Assembly: GCA_036504595.1 (NCBI GenBank)
Contig: DASXUX010000052.1
Span: 62,001 to 126,000 of the forward strand
Length of the DNA: 64,000 bases
Origin: DASXUX01 sp036504595
Lineage (GTDB): Bacteria; Planctomycetota; SZUA-567; H5-PLA8
Direction of reading: 5' to 3'
Made by a program: the position numbers and the translations under genes. Every line of letters begins with the position of its first letter. Positions within the stretch are counted from its first letter, which is position 1. This document shows positions 47,601 through 55,100 of the stretch, piece by piece. A model generated the notes under the pieces. That model had not been told where the DNA came from. It was given only the letters and a program-made list of their open reading frames with translations, and did not search any database.

Positions 47601-48762
47601 ACGTTCCCGGACCATTCTTCACCAGATCGCCCGGACCACGGATCGCACCGGACGCGGAAAGCGTCCGTCCCGCGCCAATATTCCAGATCTGTGCGTTGGA
47701 GAACGTCAGCCCCACCGCGAGCGTGTGGTCTCCCGACCCCGCGTCCGTCACGCCAGTTCCGGTGGCGGTAATCGTGATACCGCTGCCCGAAATCGCGTAC
47801 GCGCCGGCGGTGTTGTCAAACGCCAGGCTCTTGATTGTTAATCCCGTGATGTTCTGATTGATGGGCGGATTGACGCCGTTAGTCAGGATCACGTCCTGCC
47901 CGTTGGCCGGAATGCGCGCGGGGGTCCAGTTTGCGGGGTTGCTCCAGTCCGAACTGACGCTGCCATTCCAGGTCATCGTAGCAATGGTCGTGTACTGAAT
48001 GTTGACGTTATCAATATCATGGTCCGCGGCCAAACCACCACAGCGTGCACCGAAGCCAGGGCGGCATTCGAAGGGCGTCAGCCCAGGGACCACGTAGTTA
48101 TTGAAGACGGTGTAATTCGTCGTCCCGCGTGTGATGACCATGCTGACGGTCCCAGCGTTCATGTTGACCGTGATCTTCGCGTGATCGAACGCAGCGCTGT
48201 CGGCCATCGTCGGCTGAAACAGGTCGTAGCCGAGCAAGCCCAAATCCACATCAGTCAGCTTCGCATTGTTGAAGTGCACGGAAATATGGTTGTTGTTGAT
48301 TTCGGCGTTGTTGTAAATGTCGAAGCCAAATCCCAGCGCTCCGACGATATTCGGCTCCTCGGCCGTGCCCCAGTTCACCGCCCCTGTGGCGCCGCTATTG
48401 GCCGTGTTGAGCAGCACGAAGCCCATCCCGTCGGCGCGTCCATCGTTGCCGATGCGGAAATCGAAATCAGCGACAACAGTGCTATTCGGACCTGGAGAGG
48501 TCAGGTTGTAACCAATATAACTCCAGGTGCCCGTGATGTTGGCGCTGGTTAAGCGCATGAAGTTCCCTGTCGGGCCTCCGCCGATAACCGAAGGAATCTG
48601 CGGCAGAGTCGACCCGACTACGGCATAGGTTGAGCCTCCACCGTCGTAGGTATCGACTGTGCTGGCGGCTAGCGCCGTCCCACCCCCCAAAGCCACCAGT
48701 ATGGCCAGAAGGACGAACCATAGCCGTGCTGAGCCGGTGCCGTGGCTGAAATGAGAGTGCAT
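32629..48762 (-). CDS. Giant secreted repeat protein (5377 aa), PATR/LamG/PA14-like/15 Ig-like/PKD
   Basis: A signal peptide (FVLLAILVALGGGTALAAS) precedes a legume-lectin-like domain (about residues 35-265). Residues 270-3300 mix autotransporter-associated beta-strand repeats (TGSGTLTLSGSN, NAGTL), two or three LamG-like lectins and three PA14-like modules (NETWIYTGQFYVPAGV). Fifteen Ig-like units of about 99 residues follow (34.3-38.7 kb), then two putative-Ig (He_PIG) units, an IPT/TIG domain, a PKD domain (FTWNFADGTIGTG), an Asp-rich calcium-binding-like loop (DMDGDGFPDLIE) and a C-terminal domain of about 150 residues shared with the next giant. No outer-membrane barrel or PEP-CTERM anchor is seen. 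The ATG at 48762 has AAGGAG six bases upstream with a hairpin beside it. It is likely an adhesin or matrix protein. Confidence 0.88.
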   Translation of the reverse strand: MHSHFSHGTGSARLWFVLLAILVALGGGTALAASTVDTYDGGGSTYAVVGSTLPQIPSVIGGGPTGNFMRLTSANITGTWSYIGYNLTSPGPNSTVVADFDFRIGNDGRADGMGFVLLNTANSGATGAVNWGTAEEPNIVGALGFGFDIYNNAEINNNHISVHFNNAKLTDVDLGLLGYDLFQPTMADSAAFDHAKITVNMNAGTVSMVITRGTTNYTVFNNYVVPGLTPFECRPGFGARCGGLAADHDIDNVNIQYTTIATMTWNGSVSSDWSNPANWTPARIPANGQDVILTNGVNPPINQNITGLTIKSLAFDNTAGAYAISGSGITITATGTGVTDAGSGDHTLAVGLTFSNAQIWNIGAGRTLSASGAIRGPGDLVKNGPGTLVLGADSYPGATILNDGVLKLSSIAAPPVGSRLWLDATATASITKDANGYVSAWADKNAGGESLTQGNGGNQPQYTTSVLNGLPVVRFTGGRYVNNTADYRTSPVTILYVGRMLGTQNGRLVGGNGPQGVGQGGNFLLGFHGGYADRAYFEGWVYGEPPNALTQAVNTNFVTYEAVIQGAGLNSSFYKNGALLASNQGGTTQPNGFELGGFNNNNETSAGDIAEVLIYPRVLSDAERQLAESYLTNKWFGAIPPASPVRIAATAKLDLNGCNQTIASLSDLGGGGGAVINNGGAGSASLTISSTSGSTAFSGQVGVGPDKTFSLVKSGASTQVLSGNNAFTGLTTVNAGTLVAASPNALGDIGTGTTAVSGATLQIDGGVTLAAEPVTISGTGVGGVGALYSNSAGNVVNGQINIPVGSATIGSSTGALTINGNVNLGISAFITITGAGDTLMAGSIIDPYSGGGYLPGLMEGRIAGNGFNQTTPNPGGAVTLGARMGQTNAKPPWGDYETWVYTGQFYDADGLVSFAENIDDNAKVVIDGVQRLNDGGWNNETSTGALNLGMGPAGDGWHDIEIRFYNGAGGAGAVASATGWTANYGFGWDINGAGSTRGDGNVAPQDNGSMNLFRVALSALPPPTNSLTKTGSGTLTLSGSNAYKGGTLVSGGTMRLKGDTGGVAGSPAINLNANSKFEIDNSGAANPDRIANGATLNMNGGTLIVTAGAADRTETFSILNINSGTNTVDLRPSATGDVQLTAGSITHVAGSLVYLRGAAGGNTANLFTSSFADGASVPYATVNGQPAVYSVAPDGGVVPLVPTGTSKYTVAAGAWSTGANWNGGTAPGPNDDVFVRHAMTLDANAAVQSVTFDAGTPSIAQGGAFTLTIKNGVIVANDPVTLGSPTIACNVQAGNDLVISQNSASDMVISGAIDQQPAAYWTFDENGGTTVGDSSGNGHTGTLNGTMAWIGPGKVGASALQFDGATGYVNASSFPMGGAMTVAVWVNSANPYANWNRVFDFGFGAGNNNILIGFQGNTGQMAFHHYEGGVTVGSITCPTAFPTNTWVRVVLTVTSDGIATIYWDGVQQVTGNVQPITVQTRTNQYIGKSNWPDAMFQGMMDDFRIYNQAFTASELGVMSGLSATKTGPGRVVLSGANNIGRTTNVAGGTLQVSNALALSSTISGVTVQNGGALELSGGITIAGKPLSLLGTGTGNGALRNVAGNNSWAGTVTFGGPTQVNAEGASTLTLGKGLAGTGGFTKAGTGIVEVGGVSSYTGATNINAGTLRVVAGGGGSGGVFSNVPETANFSLVYQLAIPNSCNFSAAVPYSVDNSALFPAGSFSRVAYYMELQPNAGALQWVYTSFDAAPFATAANKLGVPNVPSGEFYHYDAAGVLPGQVRNMNVYSNVPALVGADRTNVTTGNVEFWPSNYGGQNDYAVPNANAGSFDFGDGGAGTGQGYGSMQIHDYGAQKVLFAFNNWNGGAGGAGIGNRPTGDPDWTFNDNLAGYAVKNLQILVQGQPVAIPVGSAVTIAAGAALDMNNYSMSLASLSGASGSAVLLGSGTLTAGTANTSTTFAGDISGTGGLKKAGTGTWTLSGNSTYSGPTAVTAGVLQAGSANALGQGAGTTTVNSNATLDLNGNFNLANKPITLNGTGVGGIGALHGSGGTPKALGTVTLPAPGASIGADLGVVLTVAGNVNLNLDTVLTGTGTGEVVIAGVISDPYGAGGWAPGLKEGWVGAQRSVVAQPGNKGRVTIPRAGEQYAPNTPDQVVSIWGTNETWIYTGQFYVPAGVTSVAFAGSIDDWWQMTFGNVGDPITPPATYINWAWSGNTPAITVTPNTWYDIDIRFSQGGGGAGPGNGGGSTNWGGSLPDTVTYPNLPWRKGFGYAFNLATPDLNGNNYTVPIENGSMNVFRVPMSQVPAPTYSVVKEGSGTLTLIATNTYSGQTLVSAGTLQLGNGSTPGTLGKNDCVDNATLAFNIDSPGTLSCDRVISGTGAVVKNGTGIAYFGGCSTYSGATTVNNGTMKIGTGGFVPANYAVHYSFDGGLTNDGTGGSNYDAGLNGAAAIVSPGRGGAGGMLSIPDVGSYLTTSPAAAARSVGLNNGYWTASVWFNGLYPQGKWRTLFRGSANNYDHPVIIQDTSWNLGWVNNSSPSAGGFKSCGFNMSAYQSGWHQIIAVGRGVATDYYVDGTLAGSSGSASIRDIWAIGNYQVYTGQGTVVSNTGTDLVGTGTNFTGQLRVGDFVYVGAQVATVSAVTDNLNATLSPGFASFPVSGAFSISGSQRFAQNIDDVYIWQRALSANEVRQFTQGAGSFSQYSAFNIAATGTLDLSSFSQTIGSLAGATGGQVLLGTASLTAGGNDASTTFAGVASGTGGLTKRGNGKWTLSGSSSYSGATSVAVGTVRAESANALGQGAGMTSVTNGATLELNGNFPLANKPMTLAGNGVGGIGALYSSGGTPVVTGAVSVADGGATADTSAGTLTIAGNVMLGKTAALTTVGAGNMVITGNINDVYGAGYFAGLQQGRLGTPSDNSPQPGNRGFVMLPEKGEQYAGGTPDALSGWGVNETWVYTGQFYVPAGVTTVAFAGNIDDGWYLKFNGAVVHAWAWGGHSGPITVTPNTWYDFDYRVQNGGGGAGAAGGNNWQSALTIPGYTAAPWYKGFGYKYNPANPNSDNAVDYDVPMDNGSMSIFRVPAALMSPPANSIIMNGIGALTLAGTNTYSYGTLANSGTLIVSANANLGSAGSVLTLNGATLQCTAAFNDTHLCTLGAAGGTIDTNGRNLQISGLVSGPGAFTKIGAGSLIFSANNTYVGPATVTAGIFQVDGLQAGSDVVLNGGTLGGSGAVGHVSGTGTLDPGSSAATAILRTLDVTLNAGCTFTTHLGSSTVPGTGFDQANVTGAFTTGGSTLNIVPKYVPAITDQFLIIDNDNTDAINPFAGTVEGGDVTGGGLRFQISYVAGSGNDVALTRILDYVTVNLISSANPSVPGQSIYFTATVAGNAPGAATPTGKVQFVVDGVNYGAQVNLSGGTAISGSITTLTAGNHTIRADYIGDPANFRSGSGTLTQVVTVGPTSVALTSSVNASVYGQTVAFGATVSPTGPAFGTPTGTVRFDIDGVLAATVPVDGSGYARYVTAAPLDVPSHTVLATYSGDAFFNTSNKSLTQTINKADTTTTLVSSVGANSLYGQRVILTATIAPNSPGSGTPTGGVTFTIAGNPATVALDGTGQAQYSTTSMALGNNPITAAYSPGANFNASSASTSVTVSRASTTLTVTDSVAPSVYGQAVMFTATVAPITPASGIPTGTVMFSTGANVASVPLDGVGQARWILSSLSVNTHLITASYSATPQYDTSIGTLSHTVNLASTTTVVTSSVNPSLVGQGVRFTATVTPNSPGAGTPTGFVQFAIDGANFGAQVPLSGNVAQSLVNTTLPAGSHTISASYLGDVCFDVSSDNTLTQQVNPASTTTAIASNFNPSVYGQAVTYTATVAAVAPGGNTPGGSVRFTAGATIVTVALAGGTASSGPIAVLPVGSTVVTADYLGTADYLTSTKSLTQVVNKADTTTVVASDANPSVWGQPVTLSATVTAVLPGVGSPSGSVTFYDGATSLGSAIIVGAVATLPATIALPVGNRPISAVYAGDGNFNTSIGNLAQTVNKAGTTLGLATSVTPSLFGQPVTFTATMAPVAPGAGAITGTVQFLIDGFTYGAPVVLAGGVATAPANAALLVGSHTIDANYSGDGNFKPSTNTLTQVVDKASTATAISSSVNASRYFQDVSFSVDVTAVGPGAGTPSGTVQFTIDTNPLGGPVALVGGKATSVSINTLPAGNHNVAVTYSGDAGFLTSNNGLVQVVDLTDTNTALVSSVNPSVFGQSVTFTATISSVAPGAGIPDGQVQFQAGLTDLGTVALTNGVASISTTQLPVGITNVTANYSNSLNYNPSNFTIAQTVNKADTGTVTVSSVNPSVFGQNVTFTATVTATAPGAGTPTGTVEFRDNGILLGTGNLAAGITTFGPINYLIVGNHPITAVYLGDGNFKVSTGPLTQVVNKADTATTVATSKASTVYGEPITFTSTVAAVLPGAGAPTGTVQFYSDGFAVGSPVALVGNTAVSAGTILAPGVHTIVAAYSGDGSFNTSNVTLAGNQTVSKDDTTTAVVSSANPSKFGEGVRFTATVSPVAPGGGTPTGTIQFQLNGVNYGAAVNLSGTSANSPIDYTLLPANYAITAIYSGDVNFNGSLGTLAGGQQVDFSATTSTISSSDNPSVTGEPVNLTARVSAVSPGAGIPDGTVRFTIDGNLQPALALDAGGEATLTTFGSMLVTGTHTVSVAYSGSTKYLSSNGTLAGGQVVAKADTSLLLMSSYNPSYTSQMITFTAVVQPVAPGSGTDPATTLTGSVDFVLDGGAPLTAAVDVTGQASVEISNFTAGPHTLVANYSGDVNYNITSTSLVQTVLTNNPPTIDAILAQTIVQGAALNVSAVGHDVDTLPPFNILSYSLTTAPAWVSIDAVTGVISGTALNNGGGTVIVRVMDGGGLWVETQFILTVTDVNDAPTLDAIADVDILEGATLNIQAAGHDIDPAGPNATLRYSMQTTLAWVTIDPLTGAIGGKVARNGSGTVTVFVSDSGTPPLSASQTFKINVTNLNLTPTIAAISPVVATEGDPSLTMTVTGTNYVSGAAVKFGGSLLPTTFVNATTLTALVPAGNLLAVGPVPVLVINPLPGGGPSLAQVFTINAKPVITSAPTATPNPAVINQDVVFSAAGFDPEGKAVTFTWNFADGTIGTGASVTHGFATGGTFNVVLTLTDVDGGKQSSTLPVSVSIPVIAPGSTADMDGDGFPDLIESAAGSDPLNPHDTPTGAAAGPHLALPDAKLSIKLNFGKPGTDSIMLAGTLTLSEMFQVNSQPLIVAVGGVAKTFVLDMKGQAKVGGDSAKVSSKGLNPRTAKFAVKLTKGQFADLMKPFGMTSENVSGKLITVPIYVMFGDRIYEIQQRQIYSAKAGRSGATKNVLIK
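34290..38720 (-). repeat. Fifteen tandem Ig-like (Big_3_5-type) coding units
   Basis: Units of about 296 bases encode NPSVFGQ-VTFTATV, PGAGTPTGTVQF, LPVGNH-ITA-YSGD and SLTQVVNKAD-type blocks. The protein pattern is conserved, while the DNA has diverged enough that no two adjacent units look identical. Confidence 0.85.
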
Positions 48763-49118
48763 AAGCGCTCCTTGTCCCGAAACGGGGACTCTGTCGAGGA
48801 CTTGGTCACACTAACTAGGGATACAGAACGGATGCAAGTGTTACTTGTGATTACAGCATCCGCAAAGCAGCCCGCCCTGCACACGCGCAATCGAAACCTG
48901 TCGATTCTCTTTGGTGCACTGAGGTTATCTCACCAGCGGAGCCAAAACGCAAGTCAAATCTGGAGGCGTGAGAAGCCGCAGGCTCCCGCCGCTGTATCCC
49001 AAGTGTCAGCCGCATCTTAGGTCATCCAACGCCGTAGAAGGAGACAAGTCTACTCTCTTTAAGTAGCATACGGCTCGATTATTCGGACTTCATTTCAAAC
49101 AACGCACAATATGAAGAA
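48763..49118. other. Intergenic region between the two giant genes
   Basis: I see no gene here. It holds the hairpin next to the ribosome site of the downstream giant gene, a short AATCGA/TCGATT stem near 48888-48906, and probably that gene's promoter, which I could not place. I looked for a c-di-GMP riboswitch core and did not find one. Confidence 0.5.
48774..48789 (-). promoter_or_regulatory. Hairpin abutting the ribosome-binding site of the 5377-aa gene
   Basis: GTCCC(C)G-TTT-CGGGAC on the minus strand, a stem of six pairs with one bulge, ends immediately before the AAGGAG Shine-Dalgarno site (48768-48773). It could affect translation of this very long message. Confidence 0.4.
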
Positions 49119-49151
49119 CCCCGGCGAAGAGGATACTCCACTCCGCCGGGG
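49119..49151 (-). terminator. Hairpin terminator after the upstream giant gene
   Basis: CCCCGGCG (complement of 49144-49151) pairs perfectly with CGCCGGGG (complement of 49119-49126) around a 17-base loop, about 30 bases after the stop at 49183. TTCTTCAT follows on the minus strand, a partly T-rich tail as in an intrinsic terminator. Confidence 0.6.
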
Positions 49152-49182
49152 TGAGAATAACATGTCCTTTACGTAACACGAC

Positions 49183-52100
49183 TTAGTGCAACGGTGCGTC
49201 CTTGCTCGATCCACTCTTGCCGGGCTGGCACGTGTAGAGCTGGTGCTGGGTCTTCTGGAAGAGCTTATTGTCGAACAGAATGTAGACCGGTATGTCCACC
49301 GCCTTATTCGACACGGCCGTGTTGGTTAGCCCGCTGCCAGCCAACAGCGATGAGAAGCTCTCCTTGCTCAGTTTGACCGACAGCTTGCCGGTCCGCGAGC
49401 CTAGCCCCTTGCTGGTCAACTTCACGGAACTGCCACCGCTCTTGAATGCGCCCTTCATGTCAAGCACCACCGACTTGGCCAGGCCGCCGATGCTGAACGT
49501 CAGCATTTGGCCGGTAACCTGCGTTAGTTCGCTCAGCACCAGCGTGGCATTGAGTTGCAGGCTGTCCCCGCCCGGGGTCGCGAAGTTCAACTTTATGCGC
49601 AGCTTCGCGTCCGGCAGCGGGATAGGCGTCCTCACCGGTGGCGCGTTGCCCGGCGTATCCAACGGGTTGGTGGGCGAACTGCCGGCGGCGATTTCGAGGG
49701 CATCCGGGAAGCCGTCGCCATCCGTATCGACCATGCTGTCCGGAGCAACCACCGGCAGCGCGACCAGCAACGACAGGCTGCTGGTGATCGTCGCACCGTA
49801 TTGGTCGGTCACCGTTGCCACGACCGTGTACGTGTTGGCCGCGCTATAGCGGTGCGTCACGACTGAACCTGCGCCGCTGGTGCCATCGCCGAAGTCCCAG
49901 GTGATCGCGAGCGGTTTGCCTTCCGGGTCGGTCGCCGCGATCGAGAGCACCACGTCCAGGTTGACCGTCCCCGGATTGGGCGTCGCGCTTGCACCGCTGA
50001 TAATAATGGGCGTTCCATTGATGGTGAACACCTTTGCGTTGGATATCCCGCCGCCTGGGGTCGGATTGGCTACCGTCACGAATACCGGTCCCGGCGTCGC
50101 GACCATGGCAGCGCTGATCGGGGCCGTAAGCTGCGTGCTGCCAACCACGGTCGTCGGCAGGGCCACGCTGCCAAACTTCACCACCGAGGTGCTGATGAAA
50201 CCGATGCCCGAAACGCTCAAGGTGAAGCCCGCCGCTCCGGCGGTGCTTACGCTTGGGGTGATATCCGAAATCACCGGCGCGGGATTCAAGTTGATCACGG
50301 TCACATTGAAGGACGTCTGCGCGGCTTGCGGTGGACTGGCGCCGTCGCTGACCTGCACAACCACCGTCCCGCTGCCGCCCGAAACGGCCACGCCGCTGAT
50401 GAGTCCCGTCACCGGGTTGACCGTCACCCACGACGGACCGGACGTCATTTTATAGGTCAGCTTATTGTTGGGCGCTGCTGGATCGATATCGTGACCGACC
50501 GCAACACGGTCGAGCAATTGTCCCTGCTGCAGCGTCACGCTGGCGATCGCATCGAGCGTCGGCACGTCATTCACGTCGGTTACGATGACGTTGAAGGTCT
50601 GTTCGGCAAAGAGCGCCGGCGTGCCGCCATCGGTCACGCGCACGGTCACGCTTCCACTTCCGCCGTTCGGCGCTGTGCCGCTTATGGCTCCCGACACTGC
50701 ATTGATGCTGACCCATGCTGGCGCGCTGCTCAGGCTGTAAGTCAGAGCGTTGTTGGGTGCAGCCGGATCGATATCGTGCCCGAAGGCCTGTGTGTTCATC
50801 GCGGCGTCTTGAGCCACGGTCACATCGGAGATGGGGTCGAGCGTCGGCGCATCATTCACATCGGCAATGGTGATCGCGACCGTCTGCTCCGCATACAACC
50901 CGCCGCCATCCGTTACGCGCACGGTCAGACTGCCGCTGCCGTTATTTGGAGCCTGCCCGCTGATGCTGCCGCTGGCGCCCACGACCACCCACGACGGGCC
51001 GATCGTCATGGAATACGTCATCGTATTGTTTGGCGCAGCCGGATCGATGTCGTGGCCAACCGCCTGCAGGCTTAGCATCGCGCCTTGCGCCAGGTTGATG
51101 GGCGGGATCGGGTCCAGCGTCGGACCATCATTGACGTCGGTCACCGTCACATGGAACGAAGTCTGATCCACCAAGCCGCCATTGTCGGTGACCTTCACCG
51201 TCACGTCGCCGCCGCCGGCGTTCGGCGCAACACCGGTGACCGCACCGTTTGCCGCCACACTGATCCATGCCGGGCCGCTGACCTTCGCGAAGGTGAGCAC
51301 ATCGCCGGTGTCAATGTCCGTCGCGGTGGCGGTAACGTTCAGGTTCGCGTTCTGCACCACGACAACGTCGGGAATCGCGGCGATCACCGGCGGGTCGTTC
51401 ACATCGATGACGGTAATGGTGAACATCTGCTGCACAAACGCGCCAGCGCCGTCGGTTACGCTGACCGTCAACGTGCCGGAGCCATTGTTCGGAGCGAGCC
51501 CCGAGATCATCCCGCTCGGGTCCACGTTGACCCACGGCACTCCGGCAACCTTGCTATACGTCAGACTGTTGTTCGGTGAATTGGGATCGATGTCGTGGCC
51601 GAAAGCCTGCGTGAGCAGCCACTGCCCCTGCACAACGGCCATGTTCGGCAGCAAGGTGAGCGTCGGCGGGTCATTCACATCGGTGACATTCACGACGAAG
51701 CTTGTCTCATCGGTGGCAGTTCCATCGCTGACACGAACAGTGACCACGCCGCTGCCGTTATTGGCGGCCACACCCGTGATCGTGCCATCGGCCGCAACGT
51801 TCACCCATGCCGGGCCGTCGGCCTTCACAAAGACCAGCGATTGCCCGAGATCCGGGTCCGTTGCCGTGGCCAGCGCGTTCAGGTTCGTATTCTGCGCCAG
51901 CGTCACCGTGTTCAGGGGCGCGATTCGCGGCGGATCGTTCAGGTTGTTTACGGTGACCGTAAAGCTCTCGTCAACTGACGACAGCCCGCCGCCGTCAGTC
52001 ACATGCACCGTCACAATACCGCTCCCCGTTCCATCGATCGGAGCCACGCCGGTAATGGTGCCGGTGACCGGATCGATCACCAGCCACGGCGGCGCGGCAA

Positions 52101-55100
52101 CCAACACATACGTCAGCGTGCTGTTCGGGCCGGGCGGATCTGCATCGTGGCCGCGCGCCTGCACGTACAGCAACGTCGCCTGATTTACCGCCACGTTGCT
52201 GAACGGCTGGATCGTCGGGGCTGTGTTCACATCCGTAACCGTGATGTTGAATGTTGTCTGGTCGGAGGCGCCGGCCAGATCGGTCACGCGCACCGTCACC
52301 GCTCCACTGCCGCCATTGACGGCCGTTCCGGTAATCGCGCCGCCAGTGGCCACACTCACCCACGCGGGACCATCGACCTTGGTGAACGTCAGCGTATCGA
52401 TGGCGTCGATATCCGTAGCGGTCGCATTCAGTCCCAGGAGCGGATTGCCGGAGGTAATCGCCACGTTGGCAATGTTGTTGATCACCGGCGCATCATTCAC
52501 GTTGGTAACGGTGATGAGGAAGCTGGTCTCGACAAACAACTTCGGCGTTCCACCGTCGGTCACGCGTACTGTCACCGTGCCGCCGCCATTGTTGGCCGCC
52601 GTGCCGACGATCGCGCCGCTGACGGCGTTGATGGTCACCCACGCTGGAGCCGTCGTCAGGCTATAGGTCAGCGTATTGTTTGGCGCGGCCGGATCGATGT
52701 CGTGGCCGGTCGCCTGAATGTTCAACTGCGCGCCTTGCAGCAGCGTCACATCCGAGATCGTGTCGAGGGTCGGCGCATCATTGGCGTCGGTGACCGTGAT
52801 CGTGAACGTGCGCTCCGCATAGAGCGGTGGCGTGCCGGCGTCGGTCACGCGAACGATCACGGTGCCGCTGCCATTGTTCGCCGCATTGCCGCCGAAGACA
52901 CCCGTGTTTGCGCCAAGGGTGACCCACGAAGGCGCCATCACGAGGCTATAGGTCAGCTTATTATTTGGAGCGGCTGGATCGATGTCCACACCGCCGGCCG
53001 ACAGCACCAGCGGGGCGCCCTGGGCCAGCACGAGGTTGCCGAACAACGGCAGCGTCGGCGCGTCGTTCACATCGGTGACCGTGATGTTGAAGCTCACCGA
53101 AGCCGTGGCGCCAACGCCATCGGTAACGGTAACGGTCACCAGGCCGCTTCCATTGTTCGCCGCTTGTCCAGTAATCAAGCCGGCAGCATCGACGTTGACC
53201 CACAACGGGCCGGCCGTCTTGCTGTAGCTGATCGTGTTGTTCGGGGCGGTCGGATCGACGTCGTGGCCCATGGCCTGGATGCGAATGGACTGGCCCTGCG
53301 TCACGGTCAGGTCGGAGATCGGATCGATGGTCGGCGCATCGTTCAGGTCGGCCACCGTCACCGTGAACATCGTCTCCGCATACAGTCCGCCGCCATCGAC
53401 GGCGCGAACGATGACGACGCCGCCGCCGTTATTGGCCGCCACGCCGCTGATCACCCCCGTATTGAAATCGATCGTCAGCCACGACGGGGCAACCGGCAGG
53501 CTGAAGGTCACGGCACTGAACGATGGCGTCGGATCATTGTCAACGACGGTCGCGGTGATCGACACCACGTCACCCTGCGTAAGCGGCTGGTTTGGGATCG
53601 GCGCCAGCGTCGGCGGATCGTTCACATCGACAACGGTGATGTCGAACGTCGCGCTGCCGCTCAAGCCGCCGGTGTCTGTGGCCGTGACAACGACCGTGCC
53701 GCTGCCGTTGTTCGCCGCCTTGCCAGTGATCAGGCCATCGGGGCTGATACTGACCCATGCCGGGCCGGAGGTCTTGCTGAACGTGAACACGTTGTTCGGC
53801 GCGGGATCGGGATCGTTGGCCACCGCCTGGATCGCCAGCCAGTTGTTCTGCGGAATGGTCACGTCCGAGATTCCAGCGACCACCGGCGCCTCGTTGGTGT
53901 CAGTAACAGTAATGCTGAAGGTGGTCTCTGCGGACAGGCTCGGCGTGCCTCCGTCGCTCACACGAACAGTGACGACGCCGCTGCCGCCATTTGGAGCGGC
54001 GCCGATGAACGCGCCGGTGTTCACATCGATCGTCAGCCACGACGGCGCGGCAATCAGGCTGTAGGTCAGCGTGTTGTTCGGTATGGCCGGATCGATGTCA
54101 TGGCCAGCGGCGCTAACAACCAGCGATGCGCCCTGAAGCACTGTTTGATTCGCGATCGGATCGATCGTGGGCGGATCGTTGACATCGATAATGGTCAGCG
54201 TGAACGAGGTCGTCGCAAAGGCCAGCGCCCCATCGGTGACACGCACAATGACGTTGGACACACCACCATTGTTCGCCGGTCCAACGATCTGGCCGTTGGC
54301 GGCGTTGATGCTGACCCAAGGCGGCGCCGCGTCCAGGCTGTACGTCAAGGTATTGTTCGGCGCAGCGGGATCGGCATCATGGCCGTAAGCCTGAATATTC
54401 AGCGTCTGGCCCTGCGTCAGCGTCACATTGCTGATTGGGTCGAGCGTCGGCGCGTCGTTCGTGTCAACAACAGTCACTGTGAAGGTGCGTTCTGTGTAAA
54501 GCGCGGGCGTGCCCTTGTCGGTCACGCGCACAGTGACGGTGCCGCTGCCCTGGTTCGCTGCAGTGCCGGTAATCAGGCCGGCAGCATCGATGCTCAACCA
54601 GGCCGGAGCAGTCGTCAGCGAATAGACGATTAAGTTGTTCGGCGCGGCCGGATCCGGATCGCCGCCCACCGCTTGCAGGCTGAAGGCCTGCCCCTGATTG
54701 AGTGGCGCTGGGTTGCCGATGGCCGCGAGCGTTGGCGGATCGTTCACGTCCGTCACGGTAATCGTGAAGGTCGTTTCGCCAAACAGCGGCGGCGTGCCGC
54801 CATCGGTCACGCGAACGGTCACAGTGCCGGTGCCGTTGTTCGCCGCCTGGCCCGTGATGATCCCGGTCGGACCGACGTTGACCCACGCCAGTCCGGCGCT
54901 CTTGCTGTACGTGAACGTGTTGTTCGGCGCGGCCGGATCGACATCGTGCCCCACGGCCTGCAGCGTAATCCACTGGCCCTGCAACATCGTCATGTCCGGA
55001 ATCGTATCGAGATACGGCGCGTCGTTCGCATCGGTCACGGTCATCGTAAACGTGATCTGCGCCGACAGACTCGGCGTGCCGCCATCGGAGACCCGAACCG

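Noticed and set aside
48763..49182. c-di-GMP (GEMM) or other riboswitch upstream of the giant gene
   Set aside because: I could not find the conserved core motifs on the minus strand, only simple short stems.
52003..54633. 876-codon plus-strand open frame
   Set aside because: It is antisense to the He_PIG repeats, periodic at their spacing, and lacks any recognisable domain.
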